A stretch of DNA of 64,000 nt from Azospirillum lipoferum 4B (GCF_000283655.1 NC_016622.1:1748501-1812500); one strand, 5' to 3'; shown: positions 27,484-37,594, counted from the first letter of the stretch. Notes: a model not told the origin generated them from the letters alone. Translations and numbers: made by a program.

Positions 27484-29445
27484 TCACCTCCCCACCACCC
27501 GCCGCAGCGGGCTGTCGCCGACCGCCCACACCCCGCGGTCGGCCGCCTTCGCTCCCTCGAACACCAACCAGCTCTGCCGTCCGTAATGCGGCAGCGGCCG
27601 GACCAGCGCCTGCAACGCCGCGGCATCGGCGCCCGACACCACCAGCGCCGTCCGCCCGTCCGCCGCGCGCGACACCCACACCCGCGCGCTGCCACGCCCG
27701 GCCAATTCCGCCGGCACCGGCGCCAATCCGCGCCTCTCCAGTTCCCGCACAACCGCCGCGTCGGTCCCGACCAGCAGCACCGGCGCGCCCGAGCCGCCGC
27801 TCTCCCGACCGGCGCCGTCCATCAGCCGGCCGGCCAGCGCCCGCGCCGCCTCCGCCGCGTCGCCATCGGCGGCGATCACCCGCTCGGCAGCGGGGCGCAG
27901 GGTGACGTCGCGCAGGATCGGCGGCGCCTCGCCCGGAGCCAAACGGCGGAACAGGTCGAAATCGGGATCGACGGACACCGCCCGCACCGCCGCACCGGCC
28001 GGCACGCGCAGCGTCGCCTCCTTCACGTCGAAACGGACACTGCGCTCCTCCACCCCCGCCGCCGTCTCCAGCCGCACCGGCACGGTCAGGGCATAGGGCT
28101 TGTCGGCCTCCTGCCGCAGGGTCAGCAGCACGCCGTCACCATCGGCGCGGGCATCCGCCAGAGTCAGCAGCGGCGCGCCGCGACGCTCCAGCCATTGGGC
28201 GAACAGCCCGCCCAGGTCGCGGCCGGACGCCGTCTCGAAGGCGCGGCGCAGGTCGCGCCAGCCGGCATCGCGGAAGGCGTGGTCGCTCCAGAACCGCCGG
28301 ATGCCGGCGTCGAAGGCCTCTCGGCCAATCTCCGCCTCCAGCATATGGAACAGCATCGCCGCCTTGCCGTAGCCGACGATCTGCGCGGCGTCATGCGTCT
28401 TCGACAGGAACTCCGTCAACGGGCGGTCGCGCTCGGCCGGCAGGGCGGCATAGTCGCGCAACCAGTCCAGCCGCATCGCCCGCGCCGCGTCGGCACCGCG
28501 GTCGCGCGCGGCGGCGTAATCGGCCATATAGGTGGTCAGCCCCTCCGCCCAGTTGCCGCCGCTCCCCACGCGCACGCCGTTGCCCCACCAGTTGTGCATG
28601 ATCTCGTGGGTCAGCGACTGGCTGCGGATGAAGGGCAGCGGCAGGACCGAGCGGCCGATGGCGGTCAGCCCTGGAAAGCCCAACCCCACCGGTGGCGGAA
28701 CCGAAACGATGCTGAAGCCGTCGAAGGGATAGGCGCCGATGCGGGCGGCCCCGGCGGCAATCGCCTGCTCCGACAGGGCGAGATAGCCGTCGGCCAGCCC
28801 GGTCTGTTCGGGATGGCGGTAGAGACGCAGGCGCAGGGCTCCGGCCATCCGTTCCTCGACCGTCCAGGGGCCGGCGAAGACGGACGGCTCCTCGACGCTG
28901 CGGCTTTCCTCGAACACGGCGCGGTAGCCGGCGGCATCGCGCCCCTCCTCCACCAACCGCCCGGTGGCGACGGCGACATAGGGCGCCGGCACCCGCACCG
29001 ACAGCCGCCAGCTGGGCGGCCCGTCCGCATCGGCGGCCGGCTCGGCTCCGGCGTCAGGAAGCCAGCCGCCCTGCCCCGGCAGGAAGGCGCCCTCCCGGTC
29101 CGACGCCACCCCGATCCCGGCGGTGAAACCCGGCAGACGGCCGCCATAGCGGATGGTCACCGCCCCGCCCCCTTCCGGCAGATTCAGCCGTAGCCGATCG
29201 CCCCGACGATCGACGTCAACAGGGCGGTCGCCGATCCGCACCTCGTGCAGGGTCAGCGCAGGGTCGAGCCGCAGCGTCCGTGTCCCGCCCGGCAGGGTCA
29301 GGCTGTCCACCGCCTCCATCCTGCCGGCGGCGGGATCGAGCGTCAGCTCTATGTCGTGGTGAAGCGGCGCGGCACCGGCTGGGGCGACGACGCCCAGGAC
29401 CAGCGCCGCCAGGGCCATGGCCCGGAGTCGCGAGATCGTCATCAT
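27484..29445 (-). CDS. M1-family zinc metallopeptidase, exported
   Basis: About 653 residues from MMTISRLRAMALAALVLGVV, a Sec signal ending near AGAAP. The M1 active site is HEIMHNWWGN at residues 280-289 with a downstream Glu in WAEGLTTYMADY. The spacing from the second His to this Glu is 16 residues rather than the textbook 18, so this is an atypical M1 branch. A C-terminal beta-rich region follows with DPDFDLFRRL. It is probably a periplasmic aminopeptidase-like enzyme; a substrate cannot be assigned. Confidence 0.85.
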   Translation of the reverse strand: MMTISRLRAMALAALVLGVVAPAGAAPLHHDIELTLDPAAGRMEAVDSLTLPGGTRTLRLDPALTLHEVRIGDRPVDVDRRGDRLRLNLPEGGGAVTIRYGGRLPGFTAGIGVASDREGAFLPGQGGWLPDAGAEPAADADGPPSWRLSVRVPAPYVAVATGRLVEEGRDAAGYRAVFEESRSVEEPSVFAGPWTVEERMAGALRLRLYRHPEQTGLADGYLALSEQAIAAGAARIGAYPFDGFSIVSVPPPVGLGFPGLTAIGRSVLPLPFIRSQSLTHEIMHNWWGNGVRVGSGGNWAEGLTTYMADYAAARDRGADAARAMRLDWLRDYAALPAERDRPLTEFLSKTHDAAQIVGYGKAAMLFHMLEAEIGREAFDAGIRRFWSDHAFRDAGWRDLRRAFETASGRDLGGLFAQWLERRGAPLLTLADARADGDGVLLTLRQEADKPYALTVPVRLETAAGVEERSVRFDVKEATLRVPAGAAVRAVSVDPDFDLFRRLAPGEAPPILRDVTLRPAAERVIAADGDAAEAARALAGRLMDGAGRESGGSGAPVLLVGTDAAVVRELERRGLAPVPAELAGRGSARVWVSRAADGRTALVVSGADAAALQALVRPLPHYGRQSWLVFEGAKAADRGVWAVGDSPLRRVVGR

Positions 29446-29514
29446 GCCCACGACTATAACGCCGAAACGGCCAGGAGCCAGCGGCAGCCGGCTCACTGCC
29501 CGTTCGTTGGAGGC

Positions 29515-31200
29515 TCAGGCGGCCCGGATGTTGGCGACGAAGCCTTCGACCTCGCCGCGCAGCTTCTCCGCGACCCCCACCAGCCGGTCGGCTTCGCCGA
29601 GCATCGCCTCGGCCTTGCCGCCGGCATCGACGGAAGCGTCGTTGGCACCGGCCACGTTCAGCGACACCATCTGGGCGCCCTCCGCCGCATTGTGGACATT
29701 GCGCGAAATCTCCGAGGTCGCCGCCCCCTGCTCCTCGACCGCGGCGGCGATGGTGCTGGCGATGCCGGTCATCTGCCCGATGATGCCGCCGATGTCGCGG
29801 ATCGCCACGACCGCCGCGTCGGTCGCCTGCTGAATCTCCGAAATCTTCCGCTGGATGTCCTCGGTGGCTCGGGCGGTCTGGCCGGCCAGCCCCTTGACCT
29901 CGCTGGCGACCACCGCGAATCCCTTGCCATGCTCTCCCGCGCGGGCGGCCTCGATGGTTGCGTTCAGGGCGAGGAGATTGGTCTGGCCGGCGATGGAGTT
30001 GATCAGGCTGACGACTTCACCCACCTCGTTGGCGGCACGCACGAGGCCGTCCATGATCTGGTTGGTCTTGGTCGCTTCGTCGACCGCGCGATGGGCAATC
30101 TCGCTCGACACGCCGGCCTGCTTCCCGATCTCGCTGATCGAGCTGGTCAATTCCTCGGCGGCTGCGGCGACGGAACCGATGCTCGCCTTCGCCGAATCGG
30201 CGGCCTGGAACGCGGCGCTGCTGCGGTCGGTGGCGATGCCGGCGCTGTCGGTCAGGGTTCTCGCCGTCACCCGCATGGTTCCGGCCGAGGCCGTCACCAG
30301 CCGCACCACCTCGCCGATCGAGCGCTCGAAGGAATCCGCCAGCGAGGCGAGCAGAGCCGCGCGGTCCGCCTGCGCCTTCACCCTGATCTCCTCCTGCTGG
30401 AGGCGCAGGCTATGGTTCTCTGCGGCGCGATCCTTGAACACGCTCATCGCCGCTGCCATCTCGCCGATCTCGTCACGACGGCCGGAATCGGTCACTGTTA
30501 CGTCGACGTCGCCGTCGGCAAGGCGGCGCATGACCTGGGTCAGCCGCGTCAGGGGCTTGGTGATGGAGCGGGCGATCAGCAGCGCCATGAGCGCCGCAAT
30601 GCCGCCCAGCAACGCCGCGATCAGAGCGGCTTCGAGCGCATGGGCGCGGAAATCGGCCTCGATGTGGTCGACGAAGACGCCGGACCCTACCACCCACTTC
30701 CATCCGGGCGACATCGCCGCATAGGCAACCTTCAGGAGCGGCGCTTCATCCGCGTTCCTCTGCCAGGAAAAATAGACATGTCCGCCGCCGGCGCGTGCCG
30801 CCTCGCCCAGCATCCGGGCATAGGGTACGCCGTTCACATCGCGGACCCCACCGAAGTCGCGCCCCTCCAACTGCGGTTGAACCCCGTGAACCAGCAGCTT
30901 GTTGTCCGGGCTGGTGATGAAGAAATAGTCGGATCGGCTGCCATACCGCATGGAGCGGATGACATCGCGCGCCTTCGTCTGGGCGTCCTCGACGGACATT
31001 TCCCCCTTGGCCGAGCGATCCTCGAAATAGCGGACGACGCCCATTGCCACTTCCACCACGGCGCGGACCTTGTCCTGGTTGGCCACCTCCTGGGAGGTCC
31101 GCATCGACTGCAGCAGAAGCGCACTCCCCGCGACGAAGACCAGCAGCATAACAATCGGCAGGCTGATCAACTTCCTGTTTATAGTAATTCTCAATGTCAT
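29515..31200 (-). CDS. Methyl-accepting chemotaxis protein with single Cache sensor
   Basis: 561 residues. A transmembrane helix at about 13-33, a periplasmic sCache_2 domain (about 40-185, with [19 protein letters not shown] and [14 protein letters not shown]), a second helix (about 188-210), HAMP, and the signalling tip [33 protein letters not shown]. No C-terminal CheR pentapeptide is seen. sCache_2 receptors often sense small carboxylates; the ligand here is unknown. It lies downstream of chaC on the same strand. The spacer 31201-31348 is AT-rich and probably holds the promoter. Confidence 0.95.
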   Translation of the reverse strand: MTLRITINRKLISLPIVMLLVFVAGSALLLQSMRTSQEVANQDKVRAVVEVAMGVVRYFEDRSAKGEMSVEDAQTKARDVIRSMRYGSRSDYFFITSPDNKLLVHGVQPQLEGRDFGGVRDVNGVPYARMLGEAARAGGGHVYFSWQRNADEAPLLKVAYAAMSPGWKWVVGSGVFVDHIEADFRAHALEAALIAALLGGIAALMALLIARSITKPLTRLTQVMRRLADGDVDVTVTDSGRRDEIGEMAAAMSVFKDRAAENHSLRLQQEEIRVKAQADRAALLASLADSFERSIGEVVRLVTASAGTMRVTARTLTDSAGIATDRSSAAFQAADSAKASIGSVAAAAEELTSSISEIGKQAGVSSEIAHRAVDEATKTNQIMDGLVRAANEVGEVVSLINSIAGQTNLLALNATIEAARAGEHGKGFAVVASEVKGLAGQTARATEDIQRKISEIQQATDAAVVAIRDIGGIIGQMTGIASTIAAAVEEQGAATSEISRNVHNAAEGAQMVSLNVAGANDASVDAGGKAEAMLGEADRLVGVAEKLRGEVEGFVANIRAA

Positions 31201-31348
31201 CTGAGACTCTCGTCAAAGGTCGTGCGTTTCCCAATCATCATAAACGCCCTCGACGCCCACGATGAAGATGCTTGAAACCCCAATTTTTGACAGAATCCAA
31301 GGGCGAAGACGTCTGGACGCGACTTTTGAATATACAGGCAATATTTTC

Positions 31349-31966
31349 TTATCCGTCAGCAGTACGAATCTGCTCCAACGCAAGGGTCAGAAGCCGGGCA
31401 AGCCTGTCGTCCCGGATCCCCAGATCATCCAGATGCCGGACCGTATTCGCGAGATAGTCGATGTTGGGACCGCGCTCACCGCAGCAGCCGCCGATCCGAC
31501 AGACGACCGCAGCCTCGTCCAGGCCGCGGCAATATTGCGGATGATCGCGGTCGACGACGAAACAACAGGCGCGCACCGCCTCCAGCCCCTCGACCGACCG
31601 GCCGTCGCGCAACCGCACCTGCAGCAGCTTCGGCCGATAGACGCGGTTGATCATCTCCCGGTCCCACAGACAATCGAGCGTGGCCGGCACGTCGGCCGCC
31701 GCCACCCGGAATACCATGCCTCGGCAAGAGCCGCCGCGGTCGAGCCCGAGAACCAGCCCCGGCCGCTCCGGCGTGCCTCGATAACGGTGGGAGGCGACGC
31801 AGAAACTGCGGTGATAGCCCGGCAGCGTCGCGGCATGCCGCTCGACGAAGGGAAATTCCGGGTTCCACATCAGGGAGCCATAGCCGAACACCCAGAGGTC
31901 GCTGCCGGGTTCGACCGCGATGTCGGCGGACCAGGCGGGACGCGGAAGCTGCGAATCGGGAGCCAT
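31349..31966 (-). CDS. chaC: ChaC-like gamma-glutamylcyclotransferase
   Basis: 205 residues. LWVFGYGSLMWNPEFPF is the substrate-binding YGSL motif. RFGTPERPGL-like RYRGTPERPGLVLGLDRGGSC, CLWDREMINRVY with the catalytic Glu region, and the terminal NIDYLANTVRHLDDLGI support ChaC. It degrades glutathione to 5-oxoproline and Cys-Gly in the cytoplasm. The N-terminal 20 residues before the motif are variable. Confidence 0.92.
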   Translation of the reverse strand: MAPDSQLPRPAWSADIAVEPGSDLWVFGYGSLMWNPEFPFVERHAATLPGYHRSFCVASHRYRGTPERPGLVLGLDRGGSCRGMVFRVAAADVPATLDCLWDREMINRVYRPKLLQVRLRDGRSVEGLEAVRACCFVVDRDHPQYCRGLDEAAVVCRIGGCCGERGPNIDYLANTVRHLDDLGIRDDRLARLLTLALEQIRTADG

Positions 31967-32059
31967 CGGGTATGGAGACTGTCCAGAGGCGAATCGGCGA
32001 TGCCCAAACCTAGCATGCGCCTTCCGGGGTCGCTATAAGGGTACGGAGATGGAACGGAC

Positions 32060-33124
32060 ATGCCACCGATGCGACCCAACGCCACCACCTCCGCGCCGCG
32101 CCGCCTGCTGACCGGGCGCAGGATCGCCATGATCCTGATGCTGATGGTCCTGTTGCTGCCGGCCGTCGTCTATACCCTGTGGTGGTGGCAGGCGGCCCGC
32201 GCCGTGCGCGGCGGGCTGGAGGACTGGATCGCCGCGCAGCGCGACAACGGGACCGTGGTGGAGCATGGCGGCCTGACCGTCGGCGGTTTCCCCTTCGCCC
32301 TGCGGGCGGAACTGGAGACGCCGCATCTCGCCACCCGCGGCGCCGAATGGCAGGGCACGCGGATGGTGGCGGAGGCGGCTCCCTGGAACCCCACCCGGAT
32401 CGCCCTGACCTTTCCCGGCGAACAGCGCCTGTCGGTGGTGCAGCCCGGCCAACCGCCAATCGACATCCTGGCCCCGCAGGGCGGCAGCGGCGACGTGACC
32501 ATGCGGATGTCGGGCACGCTGGAGCGGCTGGCCCTGCGCTTCACCGGCCTGACCGCGCAGGTCGCCGGACAGACGGTGCCGGTCGCAGCATTGGATGTCG
32601 CCGCCGCCCAGCCGGACCAGCCGCCGGCCGAGCGCACCACCGCCGGCCTGACGCTGACCCTGTCCGCCGACGGCCTGACCCTGCCCGACGGCTTGCTGCC
32701 CACGCTGGGCCGCGAGGTGAAGCGGACGGAGCTGACCCTGCGCGTCATGGGCACCCCGCCCCGCCCCGAACCGGCCAGCCTGTCGGCCTGGAGCCGCGAC
32801 GGCGGCACGGTCGAGGTGGACCGGCTGGCGCTGGACTGGGGGCCGCTGGGAGCGGTGCTGTCGGGCACGCTGGCGCTGGACGCGCAGTTGCAGCCGCAGG
32901 CGGCCTTGACAGCCGAGATCCGCGGCGCCCCCGCCATTCTGGACGCGGTGAAGCCGATGATGCGCCCGAACGAGGCCGCCATCGCCCGCACCGTCCTGAC
33001 CATGCTGGCCCGCCCGACCGGCCCGAACGGCGAGCCGGTGGTCACCGCCCCCGTCACCGTGCAGGACCGCGCCCTGTTCGTCGGCCCGCTGCGCGTCGCC
33101 GCCCTGCCCAGGGTCGTCTGGTGA
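32060..33124 (+). CDS. DUF2125 membrane-anchored protein
   Basis: 354 residues. An N-terminal anchor (about 22-44, MILMLMVLLLPAVVYTLWWW) precedes a long beta-rich extracytoplasmic region with VGGFPFALRAELETPHL and GPLGAVLSGTLALDAQLQP, features of DUF2125, a family related in style to AsmA-like proteins. The role is unknown; an envelope lipid or outer-membrane function is an inference. It is divergent from chaC with about 93 bp between. Confidence 0.85.
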   Translation: MPPMRPNATTSAPRRLLTGRRIAMILMLMVLLLPAVVYTLWWWQAARAVRGGLEDWIAAQRDNGTVVEHGGLTVGGFPFALRAELETPHLATRGAEWQGTRMVAEAAPWNPTRIALTFPGEQRLSVVQPGQPPIDILAPQGGSGDVTMRMSGTLERLALRFTGLTAQVAGQTVPVAALDVAAAQPDQPPAERTTAGLTLTLSADGLTLPDGLLPTLGREVKRTELTLRVMGTPPRPEPASLSAWSRDGGTVEVDRLALDWGPLGAVLSGTLALDAQLQPQAALTAEIRGAPAILDAVKPMMRPNEAAIARTVLTMLARPTGPNGEPVVTAPVTVQDRALFVGPLRVAALPRVVW

Positions 33125-33273
33125 CAAAAGCGGGGCATGCCCGCGCGGAACCGGCGGAAATGCAACACCTGCCCGGACCGATGACGAATTCGTGACTCCG
33201 CCCCCTTGTTTCACACTCCGCATCGGGTCAAATTGACGCAGTTCCTGTCGCGGCTGCCATGGTGCGTCGGTCG

Positions 33274-34041
33274 ATGTGTCGGTTCCTTGCCTATTGCGGC
33301 GAACCTGTGTTCCTGGAAACGCTGGTCTGCACGCCCTGCCATTCCCTGATCGAACAGTCGATGCACGCTGCGGAGGCGAAGACCGAGACCAACGGTGACG
33401 GTTTCGGCGTCGGCTGGTACAGCGAGCGGACCGAACCCGGCCGCTATTGCGAGATCCGCCCGGCCTGGTCGGACGAGAACCTGCAGTCGATCTGCAGCCA
33501 TGTCCGCTCCCACCTGTTCTTCGCCCATGTCCGGGCCGCCACCGGCACCGCGGTGAGCCGGGCCAACTGCCACCCCTTCAAGGCCGGGCGCTTCCTGTTC
33601 ATGCACAATGGGCAGGTCGGCGACTGGCCCCGCCTGCGCCGCAAGGTGGAGGCGATGATCCCGGACGAGCTGTATGGCGCCCGCACCGGCACCACCGACA
33701 GCGAGGCGATCTTCCTCGCCGCTCTCGGCCAGGGGTTGGAGCGGGATTCGGTCGGCGCCTTCCAGCGCGTCCTGCACGCCATCCGCGACGAGATGCGGGC
33801 GCTGGACATCGCCTCTCCCCTGCGCTTCACCGCGACCTGGACCGATGGCGAGCGGGTGTGGGCGGTGCGCTGGGCGTCGGACGACAAGCCGCCCAGCCTG
33901 TACTGGCGGCGCGGCGACAACGGCCTGATCGTGGTGTCGGAGCCGGTCGATTCCCAGCGCGACCAGTGGCGCCCGGTCCCGCCCGGCGGCGGGCTGGTCG
34001 CACGCATCGGCGCGGCGCCGGAGATGTTCGTGTTTCATTGA
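33274..34041 (+). CDS. Class II glutamine amidotransferase (YafJ/EgtC-like)
   Basis: 255 residues if started at MCRFLAYCGEP, which places the nucleophile Cys at position 2 after Met removal; five more codons are open upstream. NGDGFGVGWY, FFAHVRAATGTAVSRANCHPF, FMHNGQVGDWPRLRR and TGTTDSEAIF are the Ntn-hydrolase glutaminase motifs. No synthetase domain is attached. The family includes ergothioneine gamma-glutamyl hydrolase; no egt genes are adjacent, so the substrate is open. Confidence 0.9.
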   Translation: MCRFLAYCGEPVFLETLVCTPCHSLIEQSMHAAEAKTETNGDGFGVGWYSERTEPGRYCEIRPAWSDENLQSICSHVRSHLFFAHVRAATGTAVSRANCHPFKAGRFLFMHNGQVGDWPRLRRKVEAMIPDELYGARTGTTDSEAIFLAALGQGLERDSVGAFQRVLHAIRDEMRALDIASPLRFTATWTDGERVWAVRWASDDKPPSLYWRRGDNGLIVVSEPVDSQRDQWRPVPPGGGLVARIGAAPEMFVFH

Positions 34042-34059
34042 GGGAATGCGGGAGCGGAT

Positions 34060-34155
34060 GCCCCCTCCCTCCCACGCCTTCGGCAGGAGAGGGTGAGTTT
34101 ACGAAGCGGCGGCAGTCCCCTCTCCCTCGAAGAGGTGGAGGGTTAGGGAGGGGGC
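34060..34155. repeat. Dispersed C/G-rich intergenic repeat, copy 3
   Basis: A shorter copy running from GCCCCCTCCCTCCC to GGGTTAGGGAGGGGGC with the inner GCGGCGGCAGTCCCCTCTCC. It lies in the convergent gap between the amidotransferase and hybrid kinase genes. Confidence 0.88.
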
Positions 34156-34173
34156 AAATCCGCTGCCAAACCT

Positions 34174-35391
34174 TCACCCCCCCAGCAACCGCTCCTTCGG
34201 CAGCAGGATCGTCACCGCCGTCCCCCGCCCCGGTGCGCTGTCCACCTCGACGCCGCCGCCATGCAGCTCGGCGAAGCGCCGGACGATGGGCAGGCCCAGC
34301 CCCACCCCCTCATGCTGGCGGACCAGCGAGCGTTCGGCCTGGGTGAAGGGGTTGAAGATGCGGCCCATCAGCTCCGCCGGGATGCCGGGACCGTCGTCGC
34401 GCACGGTCACGCCGACGAAATCGCCGCGGTCCTCCACCGCCAGCGCGACATGGCCGCCGGGCTGGGTGAACTTCACCGCATTGTCCAGCAGGTTTAGCAC
34501 CATCTCGCGCAGCCGGCGGCGGTCGAGGCGCATGCGGAAGGCCGGACAGGGATGGACCGTCACCGCCAGCCGCTTGGCGGCCGCCTTCGGCGCCAGCAGG
34601 TCGGCGCAGCCGGCCAGCAGCTGGGGGACGTCGACGTCGCTCTCCTGGATCTCGATCGAGCCGGTCGAGCCGCGCGTGTAGTCCAGGATGTTGTTGACCA
34701 TGGTCAGCAGCGACCGGCCGCTGTCCTCGATCAGCTTCACATATTCCAGATAGTCGGGATGGCCCAGCTTGCCCATCCCCTCCCCCGCCAGCACGTCGGC
34801 GAAGCCGATGATGGAGTTCAGCGGCGTGCGCAGCTCGTGGCTGACCACCGCCAGGAAATCCAGCTTGGCGCGGTCGGCCTTGCGCGCCGCCTCCAGCGCG
34901 TCCGACAGCTCGGCCGTGCGTTCCGACACCCGGCGTTCCAGCTCGCGGTTCTGCTCCGCGGCACGGCGGTAGAGCTTGCGGATCTCCACCATGTTGCGGA
35001 CGCGGTGCAGCAGTTCCCAGGCGATGAAGGGCTTGGTCAGGAAGTCGTTGGCGCCAAGTTCCAGCGACTTGCGCCGGGTTTCCTGGTCGGTCTGGGCGGT
35101 CAGCACCAGCACCGGCACGTAATCGTCGCCGAAGACCGGCTTCAGCCGCTCCATCAGTTCGAAGCCGCTCATGTGCGGCATGCGGATGTCGATCAGCAGC
35201 AGGTCGAACGCCTCGGCCGCGCAGAGGTCCGGCACCTTGCGCGGATCGGTCTCGCCGAGAACGCGGGTGTAGCCGTCGTGACCGAGGATTTCGCGCAGAA
35301 GATCGACGTTGGACTGGTTGTCGTCCACGATCAGGATGCTGGCGTCCCTGACCTGCTGGGCGAGCGCCGGGTCGAACTGGCTCCTGTTCAT
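34174..35391 (-). CDS. Response regulator-histidine kinase hybrid (REC-HisKA-HATPase)
   Basis: About 405 residues from MNRSQFDPALAQQ. An N-terminal receiver has ILIVDDNQSN and phospho-acceptor Asp68 (LLLIDIRMPH), with the conserved Lys in FLTKPF. A short coiled coil (ELERRVSERTAEL) leads to HisKA with His185 (VVSHELRTPLNS), then HATPase with N (LLDNAVKFT), DDGPGIP and GVGLGLPIVRR. It has no membrane segment, so it is a cytoplasmic kinase receiving phosphate from another partner. An ATG 24 bases upstream is an alternative start. A palindrome lies in its promoter region. Confidence 0.92.
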   Translation of the reverse strand: MNRSQFDPALAQQVRDASILIVDDNQSNVDLLREILGHDGYTRVLGETDPRKVPDLCAAEAFDLLLIDIRMPHMSGFELMERLKPVFGDDYVPVLVLTAQTDQETRRKSLELGANDFLTKPFIAWELLHRVRNMVEIRKLYRRAAEQNRELERRVSERTAELSDALEAARKADRAKLDFLAVVSHELRTPLNSIIGFADVLAGEGMGKLGHPDYLEYVKLIEDSGRSLLTMVNNILDYTRGSTGSIEIQESDVDVPQLLAGCADLLAPKAAAKRLAVTVHPCPAFRMRLDRRRLREMVLNLLDNAVKFTQPGGHVALAVEDRGDFVGVTVRDDGPGIPAELMGRIFNPFTQAERSLVRQHEGVGLGLPIVRRFAELHGGGVEVDSAPGRGTAVTILLPKERLLGG

Positions 35392-35422
35392 TGGGGAGCT
35401 TGCACCTTTGACCATCCATACG

Positions 35423-35438
35423 GGCAAATAGATTTGCC
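35423..35438. promoter_or_regulatory. Palindrome GGCAAAT-N2-ATTTGCC upstream of the hybrid kinase
   Basis: A perfect 7-bp inverted repeat centred about 40 bp upstream of the chosen kinase start, in a locally AT-rich stretch that also has CAAATGCAAAT. It resembles an operator for a dimeric regulator. The binding factor is unknown. Confidence 0.45.
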
Positions 35439-35498
35439 TCCGAACGGATCAAATGCAAATGAAATGATCAGGAATGGTTGTCTGCGGCGCCACCCCGG

Positions 35499-35948
35499 TC
35501 AGGCACGCTTCTCCCAGCCGCCGCGCTCGGTCTGCTGCCAATAGGTCAGGGCGTGGCCGGCGGCCTTGCAGGCCTTCCAGCGCTGACGGGCGGCAAGCAC
35601 CGCCTCGTCGTCGTTGCCGTCGAACAGGTCGCAGACGAGGTCGTAGCTGTCCATCCGGTCGCTGACGCAGCCGTCCACCGTGACCAGCACGGTGGCGCCG
35701 TTGGGGTTCTCGTCGGCATCGGTCAGCCACACCGGCTGCTTTTCGGCGAAGCCGTCGCGCGCCGCCCCGTGCGGCAAGAAGGAGCCGGGATCGTAGGTCC
35801 ACAGATGCTGGTTCAGCATGTCCACCCGCTCCGGCGAACCGGCGAGCACGACGGCGCGCCAGCTCCGCTCAAGAACCTTCTCCAGGATCTTGGGCAGCGC
35901 CTGCTCCATCGTGCGCCGTTGCAGGTGGTAGAAGCGGACTTCGGTCAT
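35499..35948 (-). CDS. holC: DNA polymerase III chi subunit
   Basis: 149 residues from MTEVRFYHLQRRTMEQALPKILEKVLERSWRAVVL. The NQHLWTYDPGSFLPHGAARDG and the FDGNDDEAVLAARQRWKACK helix are characteristic of HolC. It contacts SSB and the clamp loader. It starts 20 bp after pepA stops, the conserved pepA-holC pair of proteobacteria, and is probably co-transcribed. Confidence 0.94.
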   Translation of the reverse strand: MTEVRFYHLQRRTMEQALPKILEKVLERSWRAVVLAGSPERVDMLNQHLWTYDPGSFLPHGAARDGFAEKQPVWLTDADENPNGATVLVTVDGCVSDRMDSYDLVCDLFDGNDDEAVLAARQRWKACKAAGHALTYWQQTERGGWEKRA

Positions 35949-35968
35949 GGCTCCTTCACGCACGCCTG

Positions 35969-37477
35969 TCAGCCTTCGTGGAAATCCGCCACGAAGCGGT
36001 CGAGCAGGCGCACGCCGAAGGCGGAGGCGCCCTTCGGCACGGTCGCGCCGTCCTTCTTCGCCCAGGCGACACCGGCGATGTCGATGTGCGCCCACGGCAC
36101 GTCGTTGACGAAGCGCTTCAGGAACTGCGCGCCGACGATGCTGCCGGCGCCGCCGCCCGACCCGGTGTTCTTCATGTCGGCGGCCGGCGATTCGATCTCC
36201 TTGTCATAGGCGTCGCCCAGCGGCATGCGCCACACCGGCTGGCCCACCTTCAGGCCGGCGGCCGTCAGGTTCATGGCGAGGTCGTCGTCGTTGGCGAACA
36301 GGCCGGCATGCTCATGGCCCAGCGCCACGATGACGGCGCCGGTCAGGGTGGCGAGGTCGATCATCAGCTTGGGCTTGTAGACGTCCTGCGCGTACCACAG
36401 GCAGTCGGCCAGCACCAGACGGCCTTCGGCGTCGGTGTTGATGACCTCGATGGTCTGGCCCGACAGCGAGGTGACGATGTCGCCCGGACGCTGCGCCGTG
36501 CCCGACGGCATGTTCTCCACCAGACCGACGATGCCGATGGCGTTGACCTTCGCCTTGCGGGCGGCGAGCGCATACATGGTGCCGATCACGGTGGCGGAGC
36601 CGCCCATGTCCCACTTCATGTCTTCCATGCCGGCCGCACCCTTGATGGAGATGCCGCCGCTGTCGAAGGTCACGCCCTTGCCGATGAAGGCGACCGGGCG
36701 CTTGTCGTCGGCATCCGGGTTGCCGTTCCAGCGCATGACGACCACGCGCGGCTCGAAGGCGCTGCCCTGGGCGACGCCCAGCAGGGCGCCCATGCCGATC
36801 TTCTTCAGCTTCTTCTGGTCGAGGATCTCGACCTCGACGCCGAACTGCTCCAGTTCCTTCGTCTTCTCGGCGAGGGATTCCGGATAGATGACGTTGGCCG
36901 GCTCCGACACCAGATCGCGGGTGAAGCGGATGGCGTCGGCCAGCGTGTCCAGCTTCTTGAAGGCGGCCTTGGCGGCACCCTCTTCCTCGACCAGCAGCGT
37001 CAGCTTGCGCAGGCTGGGCTTCGGCTCCTTCTTGTCGGCCTTGCGGTCGTTGGTCCGGTACTTGTCGAACTTGTAAGAGCGCAGCTGCGCGCCGAAGGCG
37101 ATCTCGGCCGCCGCGGCGGCGGGCGACTGCGTGGCGCCTTCCGGCAGCTCGACCAGCAGCGCCGCCTCTTCGGTGGCCTTGTCCAGGGCGACGGCAATGG
37201 CGCCGCCGGCGGCCTGGAGGATCAGGTCGGTGAGGTCGGCACCCTTGCCGATGCCGACCAGCAGGATGCGGTCCAGCTCGGTCCCGGCCGGGGCGAGGAG
37301 CGTCAGCGTCTCGTCCTTCTTGCCGGTGAAGCGGCCGGCGGCCATGGCGCGGGCCAGCGCCCCGCCGGTCTTCTGATCGAGCTCGCGCCCGAGCGGGCCA
37401 AGACCGCGGTCGGCGGCGACGGTCACGGCGAGCACGCCGGAGGCAGGCAGGGACGGCTTGGCGAAGGAGAACTTCAT
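35969..37477 (-). CDS. pepA: Leucyl aminopeptidase (M17)
   Basis: 502 residues from MKFSFAKPSLPASGVLAVTV with AAGAGGACC before the ATG. The M17 dimetal site includes FIGKGVTFDSGGISIKG, MKWDMGGSATV and the signature NTDAEGRLVLADCLWYAQD. N-terminal macro-like domain about 1-170. It forms hexamers, cleaves N-terminal residues and in some bacteria also binds DNA in cer/XerCD recombination. The frame stays open far upstream through the intergenic repeat, which is not coding. holC follows. Confidence 0.96.
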   Translation of the reverse strand: MKFSFAKPSLPASGVLAVTVAADRGLGPLGRELDQKTGGALARAMAAGRFTGKKDETLTLLAPAGTELDRILLVGIGKGADLTDLILQAAGGAIAVALDKATEEAALLVELPEGATQSPAAAAAEIAFGAQLRSYKFDKYRTNDRKADKKEPKPSLRKLTLLVEEEGAAKAAFKKLDTLADAIRFTRDLVSEPANVIYPESLAEKTKELEQFGVEVEILDQKKLKKIGMGALLGVAQGSAFEPRVVVMRWNGNPDADDKRPVAFIGKGVTFDSGGISIKGAAGMEDMKWDMGGSATVIGTMYALAARKAKVNAIGIVGLVENMPSGTAQRPGDIVTSLSGQTIEVINTDAEGRLVLADCLWYAQDVYKPKLMIDLATLTGAVIVALGHEHAGLFANDDDLAMNLTAAGLKVGQPVWRMPLGDAYDKEIESPAADMKNTGSGGGAGSIVGAQFLKRFVNDVPWAHIDIAGVAWAKKDGATVPKGASAFGVRLLDRFVADFHEG

Positions 37478-37594
37478 CTGGTCCTCTTGGGAGGTGGGGC
37501 GGATATGCCCGGACGAATTCAGCGGCGGAAAGCCTACCCCACCGATAAGGAGCGCGCCACCCCGGCTGTCAAGGGTGGGAGGGTTCCTCGCGAT

